64,000 nt of DNA from Pseudomonas sp. SST3. Lineage in GTDB: Bacteria > Pseudomonadota > Gammaproteobacteria > Pseudomonadales > Pseudomonadaceae. Position 1 is the first letter of the stretch; each line of letters opens with the position of its first letter. This document shows positions 38,033-47,115 of the stretch, piece by piece. Position numbers and translations under genes: made by a program. A model generated the notes under the pieces. The model had not been told where the DNA came from. It did no database searches and worked only from the letters and a program-made list of their open reading frames with translations. The DNA lies in contig NZ_QORI02000006.1 of the NCBI RefSeq assembly GCF_003325755.1, positions 62,057 to 126,056 on the forward strand, given 5' to 3'.

Positions 38033-38725
38033 TTAAACAGGCAGGCGTATCAGCGCGTGCAAACGCTGGAGGTACAGGTAATCCAGCCACATCACCTGGT
38101 GCGCCATGACAATCAGCCAGAACACCAATTGGAACGAAAACTTGCGAGTCTTGTGCCGTAGCAGTTGCTGCGCCAGTAATGCACCTGGCCAGCCGCCGAA
38201 TAACTCGATCAGATGCAAGCGGGCCTCCGGCGTACGCCAACCACTGCGCAGCGCTCTGCGTTTGTCATGCAGATACAACCCAAAGGCCACCAGACTCCCC
38301 AATAGGTAAGCAAGAGCAGGCCAATAGCTGTCCTGTTCCGCTAATCGAAGAGTACCGAGCGTCGGCAGGACACAGAGCAGGATGAAACCCACCAATTTCA
38401 ATGCAGGCTGTCGAGTTGGCCCGTCACGCCGATTTGGTGGCGCAGATTTGGCGGATCTTGCTGACTGATATGCCGGTGTTGCCGGCTTACGGCGAATGGT
38501 TGGGTCGTCGAGCGATAGCGGGGCATCCAGACGAATATGTGTAGCGTGCAAGCGCCCGCCTTTGTCACACTCGCGCAGGTACAGCACGCGGTCGCCCTGC
38601 ACCGGTCGGCGAGCACCACGCATCGCCGAGATGTGAGCGAAGATGTCTTCACCGCCCTGCTCCGGCCGAATAAAGCCGAACCCCTTTTTATCGTTCCAGC
38701 TTTTCAGCTGACCGCGTAGTTCCAT
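38033..38725 (-). CDS. Cold-shock domain fused to DUF1294 membrane domain
   Basis: Protein of 230 residues. Residues 1-68 are a cold-shock nucleic-acid-binding domain: GQLKSWNDKKGFGFIRPEQGGEDIFAHISAM retains the RNP1-like KGFGFI and RNP2-like DIFAHI motifs. A basic, proline/alanine linker follows. From about 112 the chain turns hydrophobic with four membrane segments and the DUF1294 signature YLHDKRRALRSGWRTPEARLHLIELFGGWPGALLAQQLLRHKTRK. The fusion is widespread in proteobacteria; its role is not established. It would place an RNA-binding domain on the inner membrane. Monocistronic. Confidence 0.9.
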   Translation of the reverse strand: MELRGQLKSWNDKKGFGFIRPEQGGEDIFAHISAMRGARRPVQGDRVLYLRECDKGGRLHATHIRLDAPLSLDDPTIRRKPATPAYQSARSAKSAPPNRRDGPTRQPALKLVGFILLCVLPTLGTLRLAEQDSYWPALAYLLGSLVAFGLYLHDKRRALRSGWRTPEARLHLIELFGGWPGALLAQQLLRHKTRKFSFQLVFWLIVMAHQVMWLDYLYLQRLHALIRLPV

Positions 38726-38794
38726 GACAGCTGGGCCGGTGGCAAAACCGGGGATTCTAATGCTTTTGCTCGCTAGCGGGGAGCCGCCCCTCCG

Positions 38795-39769
38795 CTAGCG
38801 GAGCGGCAGATACCGGCGACCTAGAAAGTCCAACAGCAGTCCGTTGACTTGCTCCGGCTGCTCGCTCTGTATCCAATGGCCGCAATTGTCGAGCACGTGC
38901 TGCTCCAGGCCAGGAACCCAGGCAGGCATCTTCTGCAACGTATGCGCTTCGAGCGTACCGACTGGATCCTTGTCACCCAGCAGGAACAGCGCCGGCTGTT
39001 TGACCTTACGCTCGGACAGTGGCGCAGTCCGCTCCCAGTTACGCTCGAAATTGCGGTACCAGTTGAGCGCACCGTGAAATCCGCGCCCCTCGAAGGTACG
39101 CACGTAAACGGCAAAGGCTTCCGGTCCGCACCAGGCCGGGGGCGAGCCCGGGTCCTGCATGCGGAGATAGAGCGGGCTCCCGCCAGGCTTATCCTGTAAA
39201 AAAAAGTCCTTGGGGACTGCTGCCGATGTGTTGTGCATCATCATCCGCAAGGTGCGTGCGACATCCTGATCCAGCTCGGCCTCGGCAATGCCTGGCTCCT
39301 GGAAATAGAGGATGTAGTTGAAGCGTCCGGCGTAGTGGCTGCGAATGATCTCGATGGCTGGCTTTTTCGGCCGTCCACCATACGGAACGGCCATGGCACC
39401 CACCGCCTTGATTCGCTCCGGCTCGAGCAGGGCCAGATGCCAGGCAACCGGTGCGCCCCAGTCGTGACCCACCACAGCCACAGAGCGCTGCTCGAGCAGA
39501 TCCATCGCTGCCTGCAGGTCTGTGCAGACGGTCATTAGGTCGTAGCTGGCGACATCGTTCGGTGCACTGCTCTGGCCATAGCCGCGCATCTCCGGAACCA
39601 TCACCCGGTAGCCAGCATCAGCCAATGCCTGTACCTGATGGCGCCATGAGTACCAACTTTCTGGAAACCCATGAACCAGCCAAACCACAGGGCCTTGCGC
39701 CGGTCCGGCACAATAGACGCTGAGGGTGATGCCATTGACGGAAAGCAGTTGATGTTCGTATGCGTGCAC
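38795..39769 (-). CDS. Alpha/beta hydrolase, epoxide-hydrolase-like
   Basis: Hydrolase of 324 residues. The oxyanion-hole motif HGFPESWYSW is at 33-42 and the nucleophile elbow GHDWGAPVAW at 101-110, giving an Asp nucleophile (D103), as in epoxide hydrolases and haloalkane dehalogenases and not a Ser esterase. The catalytic His lies in LDNCGHWIQSEQPEQV near the C-terminus, and DKDPVG probably holds the charge-relay acid. HGFPESW favours a soluble epoxide hydrolase. The start is GTG with AGGAG six bases upstream. Physiological substrate unknown. Confidence 0.88.
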   Translation of the reverse strand: MHAYEHQLLSVNGITLSVYCAGPAQGPVVWLVHGFPESWYSWRHQVQALADAGYRVMVPEMRGYGQSSAPNDVASYDLMTVCTDLQAAMDLLEQRSVAVVGHDWGAPVAWHLALLEPERIKAVGAMAVPYGGRPKKPAIEIIRSHYAGRFNYILYFQEPGIAEAELDQDVARTLRMMMHNTSAAVPKDFFLQDKPGGSPLYLRMQDPGSPPAWCGPEAFAVYVRTFEGRGFHGALNWYRNFERNWERTAPLSERKVKQPALFLLGDKDPVGTLEAHTLQKMPAWVPGLEQHVLDNCGHWIQSEQPEQVNGLLLDFLGRRYLPLR

Positions 39770-39802
39770 GGAGCGCTCCTTCAGCTATCTGCTTTGGTGC
39801 GT

Positions 39803-40633
39803 TCAGCCAGCAGCGGTACTCCAGTCAATCAGGCTGAACTGCCAGGTCGCCAGAATGATGATGCCGAAGATGATCCGGTACCAGGCAAATGCCGCATAGC
39901 TATGGTTGCCTATAAATTTCAACAAGGCGCGTACCGCCAGCATTGCGAAGATGAACGAAGTGACGAACCCGATCGCGAAAACCGGAAAGTCGCCCGGCTG
40001 GAACAGGTCACGGTACTTATAGCCCGAATAGACCGCGGCACCGACCATGGTCGGCATCGCCAGGAAGAAGGAAAACTCCGTGGCCGCCTTGCGGGAAAGC
40101 CCGAACAGCAATCCGCCAATGATGGTAGCGCCGGAACGGGATGTTCCGGGGATGAGTGCCAGGCATTGCGCGAAGCCTACCTTGAGCGCATGAGTCCAGC
40201 GCATGTCGTCGACGGTTTCGGCCTGAACGTCATGTTGGCGTTTTTCCGCCCAGAGCATAACCACGCCGCCGATGACCAAGGCCGCTGCCACTGTGATCGG
40301 GTTGAACAGATATTCGTGAATCAGATCCGCAAAGGTCACACCCAGGACGACGGCTGGTAAGAATGCCACCACCAGGTTAGCCGTGAACTTTTGCGCCTGT
40401 TGCTCCTTGGGAAGCCCGATCACTACATCGATAATCTTGCGGCGATATTCCCAGACCACCGCCAGGATAGCGCCCAGCTGAATGATGATGTTGAAAGCCA
40501 GCGCTCGCTCTCCCCCGAAACCGATCAGATCGGCAACGATGATCTGATGCCCGGTGCTGGAGATCGGCAGGAATTCCGTAATGCCCTCGACCACGCCTAG
40601 AAGCAACGCCTGGAAGGCGATCCAAAAATCCAT
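39803..40633 (-). CDS. uppP: Undecaprenyl-diphosphatase UppP (BacA)
   Basis: Integral membrane phosphatase of 276 residues that recycles undecaprenyl diphosphate for cell-wall synthesis and confers bacitracin tolerance. Catalytic motif 1 is [17 protein letters not shown] near the N-terminus (Glu and the SSTGH stretch); motif 2 is [20 protein letters not shown] with the essential arginine. [20 protein letters not shown] and about eight hydrophobic segments complete the family pattern. Length is standard. It lies 33 bases upstream of the epoxide-hydrolase-like gene on the same strand, possibly co-transcribed, though their functions are unrelated. Confidence 0.95.
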   Translation of the reverse strand: MDFWIAFQALLLGVVEGITEFLPISSTGHQIIVADLIGFGGERALAFNIIIQLGAILAVVWEYRRKIIDVVIGLPKEQQAQKFTANLVVAFLPAVVLGVTFADLIHEYLFNPITVAAALVIGGVVMLWAEKRQHDVQAETVDDMRWTHALKVGFAQCLALIPGTSRSGATIIGGLLFGLSRKAATEFSFFLAMPTMVGAAVYSGYKYRDLFQPGDFPVFAIGFVTSFIFAMLAVRALLKFIGNHSYAAFAWYRIIFGIIILATWQFSLIDWSTAAG

Positions 40634-40919
40634 CTAATCCCCGATAGCGGCGCAAACCACCGCATTTGAATATGCAACGAAGGTATATGTCAGATAGCCA
40701 CTTCAGGCGCTGTTCTGACCCGTCCTGGACAATTAAATTCCAATAGTTGACGGCCGCCCTCATCTTTTTTCAGCTGATGCCGAAAAGCTCTTCGACGGCT
40801 CCGAAAAACAACTGCTGCCACAGCGCAACTGGTCAAGGCGGGCCCTGACGCCATGCTCCACCCCAAGCCGCCGACACAATAATAAACAAGACAACGCCTT
40901 AACAGGAGCTTACAACCCA

Positions 40920-42554
40920 ATGAATCTGCTGCGAAATTTCCCCATCAGTAAGCGCCTCTGGCTGATCCCCACAGTAGCGATTGCCATGCTCTTCGTTCTT
41001 GGTCTGTTAATGATCCAGCAAGTACGGGTGGACCTGTACAAGGGCAAGCAGGTCATGACCCAGAACATCGTCGAGACGGCAACCGGCGTGCTCGGCTACT
41101 ACCAGCAGCTCGAGGCAAATGGTTCTCTGAGTACTGCCCAGGCGCAGAAAGCGGCAATGGACCAGATTCGGCTGCTCCGTTACGGGCAGAACGACTATTT
41201 CTGGATCAACGACATGAACCCAACGATGCTCATGCATCCGATGAAGCCGGAGCTCGAAGGTCAGGACCTCTCCCAGACCAAGGATCCGAATGGCAAGGCG
41301 CTGTTCAACGAGATGGTCAAGGTTGCACGGCTTCAAGGCGCCGGCCTGGTGGACTACGAATGGGCGAAGCCGGGAGAGAAAGATCCTGTCCCGAAGATCT
41401 CCTATGTCGAGCTGTTTAAACCTTGGGGCTGGATCATCGGCTCAGGGATTTATGTCGACGATGTCGAGGCGGAGTTTCAGAATTATGTGGTTCGCTTCTC
41501 CACCATCGGCCTCGCCATCGCCATCCTGATGGCCTTGTTGGTCGCGATCCTCATCCGCAGCATTACCCAACCACTGCGCCATTCGATGCAAGCCATGGCC
41601 AACATAGCGAGCGGCGAAGCCGATCTTACCCGCAGCCTTGATGTTTCTGGCAACGATGAGCTGACGACTCTGAGTCGCGACTTCAATACATTCATCCAAA
41701 AGCTTCGTACCGTCATGGCGCAACTGTTCGAGACATCTGGCTCGCTGGAAAGCTCGTCCAACTCGCTGGGCGGGCTGGCCGGTCAGGCGCACAAGCAAAG
41801 CCAGCAGCAATCACAGCAAATGGAACTGGTCGCCACGGCGGTGAACGAAGTCACCTATGCCGTGCAGGAAGTGGCGAAGAATGCCGAGCACGCCTCGAAC
41901 GAAGTCGGTGACGCTGAAAAGCAGGCCAGTCAGGGTCAGCGCAATATCGAAGCCAGCCTTCAGCAGATCGACCAGCTGTCCACCACCATCAACGAAGCGG
42001 TCGGGGTGATTCAATCTCTGGCCGACGAAACCACCAAGATAGGTTCAGTTCTCGAAGTTATCGGATCGATTGCCGATCAGACCAACCTCCTGGCTCTAAA
42101 CGCCGCGATCGAGGCTGCCCGCGCTGGCGAGCAGGGCCGCGGCTTTGCTGTCGTAGCTGATGAGGTCCGTCTGCTGGCGCAGCGCACCCAGACCTCAACG
42201 GCAGAAATCCACACAATGATCGAACGCCTGCAGAAAAATTCCGGCGCCGCCGTCACCGTCATCATGGAAAGCAGCCGAGCCTCTCAGGCTACGGTAGAAC
42301 AGGCCAGCCAGGCCGGGCAGAGCCTCGATCAGATCGCGCAGGCGCTGCGCAATCTGTCTGGCCTCAACGCGTCGATTGCCAGCGCAACATTGCAACAGAC
42401 GCACGTGGTCGAGGACATCAATCAGAACGTAACCCAAGCGGCGAGCCTGGCGCAGGAGAGCACTCAGGCCGCAGAGCAATCAAGCGCGGCAGGCAAGCAA
42501 CTAGGCGAGCTGGCCGAGCAATTGAACCGCCTGCTGAAGCAGTTCAAGGTCTGA
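40920..42554 (+). CDS. Methyl-accepting chemotaxis protein with single Cache domain
   Basis: Chemoreceptor of 544 residues. TM1 is about 12-32, a periplasmic sCache_2 domain spans about 36-188 ([35 protein letters not shown] and [17 protein letters not shown] are typical), TM2 about 194-213, then HAMP ([15 protein letters not shown]) and the signalling domain with the conserved hairpin [34 protein letters not shown]. sCache_2 receptors of this kind usually sense small carboxylates such as pyruvate or C2/C3 acids. No CheB/CheR tether pentapeptide is seen at the C-terminus. AGGAG lies 11 bases before the start. Confidence 0.93.
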   Translation: MNLLRNFPISKRLWLIPTVAIAMLFVLGLLMIQQVRVDLYKGKQVMTQNIVETATGVLGYYQQLEANGSLSTAQAQKAAMDQIRLLRYGQNDYFWINDMNPTMLMHPMKPELEGQDLSQTKDPNGKALFNEMVKVARLQGAGLVDYEWAKPGEKDPVPKISYVELFKPWGWIIGSGIYVDDVEAEFQNYVVRFSTIGLAIAILMALLVAILIRSITQPLRHSMQAMANIASGEADLTRSLDVSGNDELTTLSRDFNTFIQKLRTVMAQLFETSGSLESSSNSLGGLAGQAHKQSQQQSQQMELVATAVNEVTYAVQEVAKNAEHASNEVGDAEKQASQGQRNIEASLQQIDQLSTTINEAVGVIQSLADETTKIGSVLEVIGSIADQTNLLALNAAIEAARAGEQGRGFAVVADEVRLLAQRTQTSTAEIHTMIERLQKNSGAAVTVIMESSRASQATVEQASQAGQSLDQIAQALRNLSGLNASIASATLQQTHVVEDINQNVTQAASLAQESTQAAEQSSAAGKQLGELAEQLNRLLKQFKV

Positions 42555-42933
42555 TCCGCCAAGCTTCAATATCGGTTGTCTTTTGTATACATACGGTCAG
42601 TTTCCGCGAGGGAGCTGACCGTCTACCTGACTCCGTCGGTTGCGACTTTTCGCCACGCCGAAGCAGCTCACCCGATCATGAACGCACGCATCGTGGCGAC
42701 GCTGCGCATGTTGCAGCCCAGTCATATCGGGGCTTGCAAAGCACATTAATCCGAAAGCGCGGCACAGAACTAAGCCTATACTTTCGGCTAATTGCAGAAA
42801 TTTTTCTCAGTCACGAACTCTCGATGTGACTTATCAGTCCTCTGTGTACATCAATGGATATGTAAGGCCAACGCCGGCAGCCTGGCGGCAGGCTCCAATC
42901 CGATCTTGGTTATCACACAGAGAGACATGCCCC
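42555..42933. other. Intergenic region with inverted repeats
   Basis: A 379-base gap after the chemoreceptor. It includes ACGGTCAG/CTGACCGT (42593-42622, 14-base loop), a likely end of the chemoreceptor transcript, and CCGAAAG/CTTTCGG (42751-42787, 23-base loop) ahead of the DUF3509 gene. No coding frame with a credible start is seen apart from the extension of the DUF3509 frame. Confidence 0.5.
42593..42622 (+). terminator. Inverted repeat after chemoreceptor gene
   Basis: Perfect 8-bp arms ACGGTCAG/CTGACCGT with a 14-base loop, 39 bases after the stop. No T-run follows, so it is a weak terminator candidate. Confidence 0.4.
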
Positions 42934-43203
42934 ATGAATAGCCCCCTTCGTTTCAACGACGCCCTTCTCATTACTGATCGTGCATTCAAGCCGTTCCAGT
43001 GCGTCGCCTGGACGCTGCTCGAAGGCAATGGCGAACTCAGCATTACCGTGGTAGATCGCAGCGAATCCCGCGCCGTCGGCCGTTGCAAACTGTCCAGCAG
43101 CGTCTATTCCGACCCGGTCAAACTTGGCGAGTCCCTGGAACAGGCCCGTGCAGACCTGAGCCGTCAGGGCGTTAACCTCGCTCCCTGGCATATGCCGGAA
43201 TAA
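42934..43203 (+). CDS. DUF3509 family small protein
   Basis: Protein of 89 residues, no signal peptide or membrane segment. The family pattern seen in pseudomonads is present: ALLITDRAFKPFQCVAW, ITVVDRSESRAVGRCKLSSSVYSDPVKLGESLEQARADLSRQGVNLAPW. It is a stand-alone domain of unknown role, probably a compact alpha-beta fold. The ATG at 42934 starts the homologous part; the open frame upstream to 42826 looks non-coding. A strong terminator follows at once, so it is monocistronic. A second member lies at 43659. Confidence 0.82.
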   Translation: MNSPLRFNDALLITDRAFKPFQCVAWTLLEGNGELSITVVDRSESRAVGRCKLSSSVYSDPVKLGESLEQARADLSRQGVNLAPWHMPE

Positions 43204-43226
43204 ATATCCGCTCCGAATTAGCAAAG

Positions 43227-43255
43227 GGCCCGGTGTGTGTACGCCGGGCCTTTTT
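43227..43255 (+). terminator. Rho-independent terminator of DUF3509 gene
   Basis: GGCCCGG/CCGGGCC stem, extendable to 10 bp with one G-T pair and a GTGT loop, directly followed by TTTTTC. The clearest intrinsic terminator in the window. Confidence 0.88.
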
Positions 43256-43352
43256 CGTTGTACGGGCGCACCAAGGCACACCGTGTCCTCGCTGACTGAC
43301 CCATTCGCTTGTTTCACGGTCCCAGCAATAAGTGAATCAAGAGGAGTCAGCA

Positions 43353-43634
43353 ATGAAAGGTGCAGAAGCCTACGTCAACGATCAATGGCATAGCAGTGGA
43401 TTGGCCAACCTGCCAGAGGGCCCCGAAGGCCATTGCATCACATTGAAATTCATCATCCCGCGCGATGCGCAATTCACCGGGCTGATCACCCATGTCTGCG
43501 AAGTGGCACAACGGCGATTGAGCGACTTCTATGCAGGCAGAAAAGTGACGTATCGCCCCGTGCAAGGCTCGGTCGTCGGGGACGGCAGTGGCGACGGGAT
43601 CAACCTTGTGTTCGATGTCGCCTCCGCAGAATGA
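43353..43634 (+). CDS. Small conserved-looking protein of unknown function
   Basis: Protein of 93 residues starting MKGAEAYVNDQWHSSGLANL after a strong GAGGAG site; the frame is open a few codons upstream but this start is better supported. No signal peptide or membrane segment. I do not recognise a family. The chain has a mixed alpha/beta look, with ITLKFIIPRDAQFTGLITHVCEVAQRRLSDFYAGRK and a glycine-rich VVGDGSGDGINLVFDV end. It lies between two DUF3509 genes and 24 bases before the second, so it is probably co-transcribed with it. Confidence 0.65.
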   Translation: MKGAEAYVNDQWHSSGLANLPEGPEGHCITLKFIIPRDAQFTGLITHVCEVAQRRLSDFYAGRKVTYRPVQGSVVGDGSGDGINLVFDVASAE

Positions 43635-43658
43635 ACAAACGCACACCGGAGCATGACC

Positions 43659-43946
43659 ATGACCACTCAACGCCTTGCACTCAATGAAGCCATGCGCATA
43701 AGCGAAATGGCCTTTCTGCCCTGCCATGCGACCGCCAAGGCCGACCACGAGGACGCCAGCTTTTCACTGAGGGTGGTCGACGCTGTGGGAGACGAAATAT
43801 TGTCGATTTCTCATATCGCCCGCTCCCAGTACACCGACCCTATTCACCTTGCGGGTCTGCTGGAAAACGCGCGACTGCAACTCAGCAGGGACGGCGTTTC
43901 GCTGGGCGCGTGGTCCATGCCCGCGCAGCCGGGCACTAGCGAATGA
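43659..43946 (+). CDS. DUF3509 family small protein (second copy)
   Basis: Protein of 95 residues, paralogous to the one at 42934: both share the pattern of an N-terminal ALNEAMRISEMAFLP/ALLITDRAFKPF helix, SQYTDPIHLAGLLENARLQLSRDGVSLGAWSMP against SSVYSDPVKLGESLEQARADLSRQGVNLAPWHMP. Sequence identity is moderate, so this is an old duplication. ATG 43659 has CGGAG seven bases upstream; ATG 43653 is too close to it. Function unknown. The DUF421 gene follows 25 bases later. Confidence 0.8.
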   Translation: MTTQRLALNEAMRISEMAFLPCHATAKADHEDASFSLRVVDAVGDEILSISHIARSQYTDPIHLAGLLENARLQLSRDGVSLGAWSMPAQPGTSE

Positions 43947-43971
43947 TCGGGCTCGACTGCGAGGGCCTCGA

Positions 43972-44664
43972 ATGACCGCATTCGACTGGCAGCGAATGCT
44001 GCTGAATGACTTTCCGCTGTTGTTCTTGGCCGAGGTGGCGCTACGTGCATTGTTCGCCTTTGCCGCGGTGTTTCTGTTTCTGAAAATCAGCGGGCGCCGA
44101 GGGGTTCGGCAACTGTCGTTGTTCGAACTGGTGGTGATTCTGACGCTCGGCTCCGCCGCTGGTGACGTATCTTTCTATGAGGATGTACCGCTGCTACCAA
44201 TAGCGGCGGTGTTCGTCACCCTGTTGCTGCTCTATCGAGCGACGGTGTGGGCGATGACGCATAACGAGCGGTTCTCCAACTGGATGGAAGGCAAACCGGT
44301 GACGATCATCAAGGACGGACTATACGAGCTGAACAGCCTTGAACAGCTGAACATTTCCTCTGACGAATTCTTTATGGAGCTGCGCCAGCAAGGCGTCGAA
44401 CATCTGGGCCAGGTCCGCCTGGGCATTCTCGAAACCGACGGAGATGTCAGCCTCTTCTTTCAGGACGCCGAATCGATACGCCCAGGGCTTTCGGTGCTGC
44501 CGCAGGAGTATCGACCAGTTTATCTACAGGTACCGTCCAGCGGACTTTATGCCTGCACACGCTGCGGATATCCGCAGACCATCGAGGGGCAGCAGTCGGC
44601 GGCCTGCCCTCGTTGTAGCAACGAGCGATGGACTCTGGCGCTGAGCACCCCCCGCTTGCGCTGA
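43972..44664 (+). CDS. DUF421 (YetF-type) membrane protein with C-terminal zinc ribbon
   Basis: Membrane protein of 230 residues. Three N-terminal hydrophobic segments (LLFLAEVALRALFAFAAVFLFLKI, LSLFELVVILTLGSAAGD, LLPIAAVFVTLLLLYRATVWAM) are followed by the DUF421 soluble part with EGKPVTIIKDGLYELNSLEQLNIS, DEFFMELRQQGVEHLGQVRLGILETDGDVSLFF. Residues after about 193 add CTRCGYPQ...CPRCSNERW, a rubredoxin-like CxxC/CxxC zinc-ribbon knuckle not found in all family members. Proteins of this family are stress-related in Bacillus; the exact role is unknown. Confidence 0.87.
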   Translation: MTAFDWQRMLLNDFPLLFLAEVALRALFAFAAVFLFLKISGRRGVRQLSLFELVVILTLGSAAGDVSFYEDVPLLPIAAVFVTLLLLYRATVWAMTHNERFSNWMEGKPVTIIKDGLYELNSLEQLNISSDEFFMELRQQGVEHLGQVRLGILETDGDVSLFFQDAESIRPGLSVLPQEYRPVYLQVPSSGLYACTRCGYPQTIEGQQSAACPRCSNERWTLALSTPRLR

Positions 44665-44773
44665 TATGCGGCGCGAACCCCCTGCGCTTGCATCGGTCCC
44701 TTATAGGGACGGGCACCGCGACGGGACCCTTCCGCGCGACTGCGCTTTTCACTCGCGATTCAGGAGCACACTT

Positions 44774-44938
44774 ATGCTAGGCGACTATTCCTCGATAAAT
44801 GAACATCTCGAAACCGCACGAAAGCACGCTGACCATGCTGAGACAAGCGCGGATCCGGCGATTTATCGCGAAGCGATTGATGAGCTGGTAGCCGCGATTC
44901 GGTTGTTGATGCGCAATAGTGAAGAAAAGGAAAGCTGA
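44774..44938 (+). CDS. Small acidic helical protein, unknown function
   Basis: A 54-residue protein starting MLGDYSSINEHLETARKHAD after CAGGAG (7 bases upstream). It is predicted mostly helical and acidic, ending LLMRNSEEKES. The in-frame upstream extension lacks coding character. I do not recognise a family. It lies 109 bases after the DUF421 gene and before the topoisomerase, on the same strand. Confidence 0.55.
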   Translation: MLGDYSSINEHLETARKHADHAETSADPAIYREAIDELVAAIRLLMRNSEEKES

Positions 44939-45056
44939 TCGCATACGCAGCCAGCCTCATGTGCCGCCGGCTCTCGCTGGGCGGTCACTGGCCGGAAGGA
45001 CCGTGGCCTGACCATATTGCCCAGCGCCGGAACGACGTTGAAGAGAGGAGTTTCGA

Positions 45057-46163
45057 ATGCTGGTTGATCAGAGCAGTGAGACGGCTCTCGGCTTGGCGGA
45101 AGGAGTACGTCCGGTGCCAGCGGACGAGCAACCCGATACGGGCACGGCGCTCTGCCCGTCTCTGCCAGCCGACCTGCACTACGTCGATGACAGCAGCCCT
45201 GGCATCAGTCGCCGCGTACTAAGGGGCAAGTTCGCTTACTTCCTGCCAACCGGCGAGCGCATTCGGGATGCCGCAGAGATCGAGCGCATCAACAAGCTGG
45301 CCATCCCGCCGGCATACAAGAATGTCTGGATATGCCCCGACCCACTAGGTCATATGCAGGCCACCGCGCGCGATACACGCGGCCGCAAGCAGTATCGCTA
45401 TCACTCCCGCTGGCGCGAGATTCGTGACTGCAATAAGTATGAGCGCATCCTGGCATTCGGCGCAGCGCTGCCCCGGCTGCGCGCGCGGCTGGAACAGCAC
45501 CTGTCCCTGCGCGGAATGCCGCGGGAGAAAGTCATGGCACTAGTCGTACAGCTGCTGGAGTCGACCCTGATTCGTGTCGGCAATTCGCGTTATGCACGTG
45601 AAAACCGTTCCTATGGCCTGACCACGTTACGGGCCCGCCATGTAGCCGTGCAAGGTGCCGCGATCCGATTTCAATTCCGCGGTAAAAGCGGCGTAGAGCA
45701 TCAGCTCACCCTACGGAACCAGCGTCTCGCGCGCATCATGCGTCGCTGTATGGAGCTCCCTGGGCAGCACCTTTTCCAGTATCTGGACGAAGATGGTGTA
45801 CGCCATCCGGTGAGCTCCAACGACGTGAATCAGTTCATTCAACAGATGACCGGCGGCGACTTCACCGCGAAGGACTATCGCACCTGGGCCGGCAGCGCGC
45901 TGGCATTGGAGTCGCTGCGCAAGTGTGTATGGAAACCGGACGCCGTAGCCCGCCATAACCTGGCCGAAACGATCAAGGAGGTGTCCCGCCAGCTTGGCAA
46001 CACCCCGGCCGTATGCCGCCAGTGCTACGTCCATCCCGACGTCCTGGAGGCCTTTGCTTCGGGCGAGCTCGCGCAGCTGTCCAAGGCGAGAAAGCGCAAG
46101 TGGATGAGCAGCGAGGAAGTCACCTTGCTGAACTTTCTGACCGCGCGCGACATGGGCGTTTAG
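45057..46163 (+). CDS. DNA topoisomerase IB (poxvirus/eukaryote type)
   Basis: Type IB topoisomerase of 368 residues that relaxes DNA supercoils through a 3'-phosphotyrosine. The N-terminal domain has LPADLHYVDDSSPGISRRVLRGKFAYFLPTGERIRD and IPPAYKNVWICPDPLGHMQATARDTRGRKQYRYH. The catalytic domain shows LLESTLIRVGNSRYARENRSYGLTTLRARHV, FRGKSGVEHQL and AKDYRTWAGSALA, with the nucleophile Y324 in RQCYVHPDVLEAF. This family is found in a minority of bacteria. GAGAGGAG precedes the ATG. Its TAG overlaps the stop of the convergent diguanylate cyclase. Confidence 0.93.
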   Translation: MLVDQSSETALGLAEGVRPVPADEQPDTGTALCPSLPADLHYVDDSSPGISRRVLRGKFAYFLPTGERIRDAAEIERINKLAIPPAYKNVWICPDPLGHMQATARDTRGRKQYRYHSRWREIRDCNKYERILAFGAALPRLRARLEQHLSLRGMPREKVMALVVQLLESTLIRVGNSRYARENRSYGLTTLRARHVAVQGAAIRFQFRGKSGVEHQLTLRNQRLARIMRRCMELPGQHLFQYLDEDGVRHPVSSNDVNQFIQQMTGGDFTAKDYRTWAGSALALESLRKCVWKPDAVARHNLAETIKEVSRQLGNTPAVCRQCYVHPDVLEAFASGELAQLSKARKRKWMSSEEVTLLNFLTARDMGV

Positions 46164-47113
46164 CGGTATAACGAGACCTGGTTGCGGCCGGCTGACTTCG
46201 ATTGATAAAGCGCAGTGTCGGCCCGTTCGATAAGTTGCGCATAGCCACTGGTGGGCTGGCTGAGATCGGCAATACCGAGACTGACGGTAAAACGAATAGT
46301 CTGCCCTTCATGGACGACTTCGTGCATTTCGATAGATTGGCGCAGCCTTTCGGCGAATGTAACCGCACCCTCGCTTTCCGTATCCGGCAGCAACACGACG
46401 AATTCCTCGCCGCCATAGCGGCCCGCGATATCGGCATCGCGCATGTTCTGGCGTATGAGTTCGGCAGTCTGCTGGATCACGGCGTCCCCCGCCTGATGGC
46501 CGTAGCTGTCGTTGATCTTCTTGAAGTGATCCAAATCGAACATCACCAGCGCCGCGTTGCGGTCGTAACGGCGATGCCGGGCATACTCCTGACGCAACAT
46601 CTCCTCCCAATGGCCGCGGTTGAACAGCCCCGTCAGGCGATCAGTGCTGGACAGCCGCTGCAGCTCCTGATTCGCTGCCTGCAACTGAAGGCGGTTGATG
46701 GCCACATCGGTGACGTCATAGATAATCAAACAGATCTGCTCGATGCTCCCACTGAGCCCCTTCAACGGCATCAGCGTGGTGTTCTGGTACATGAAATCTT
46801 CCAGGCCTGTGATCGGCTGGTAGTTCTTGAAACGCAGCAGATAGGGGCGCTGTTCCCAAATGGTGAACGAGGGCGTGCCCAGTGTCGCGACGCTTTCCAC
46901 CTTACGCCGGAACCAGCGCTCATCTACTTCAGGAAACAGCTCGAAAAAGGATTTCGCTCGCACATCCTCGGGCAACCGCCCGGAGCGGTTCTCCATGAAT
47001 GTGTTCCACACATTGATGCGATATTCGCGATCGAGCACCACCACACCGACGTCGATGCTCTGGACGATTGCCAGCAACCAGTGAAGTTCGCTCAGATTGA
47101 TCGAGTCGGACAT
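46160..47113 (-). CDS. PAS-GGDEF diguanylate cyclase
   Basis: Makes the second messenger c-di-GMP. Of 317 residues, about 10-140 form a PAS domain (DVGVVVLDREYRINVWNTFMENRSG) and about 155-317 a GGDEF domain. The active site is GGEEF at 234-238, with DLDHFKKINDSYGH for metal and base contact. RDAD at 226-229, five residues before GGEEF, is an intact inhibitory I-site, so product feedback is expected. No signal peptide or membrane segment. It starts two bases after the upstream regulator gene stops, implying translational coupling, so the receiver/CheC-like protein probably governs it. Confidence 0.93.
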   Translation of the reverse strand: MSDSINLSELHWLLAIVQSIDVGVVVLDREYRINVWNTFMENRSGRLPEDVRAKSFFELFPEVDERWFRRKVESVATLGTPSFTIWEQRPYLLRFKNYQPITGLEDFMYQNTTLMPLKGLSGSIEQICLIIYDVTDVAINRLQLQAANQELQRLSSTDRLTGLFNRGHWEEMLRQEYARHRRYDRNAALVMFDLDHFKKINDSYGHQAGDAVIQQTAELIRQNMRDADIAGRYGGEEFVVLLPDTESEGAVTFAERLRQSIEMHEVVHEGQTIRFTVSLGIADLSQPTSGYAQLIERADTALYQSKSAGRNQVSLYR

Positions 47114-47115
47114 GC

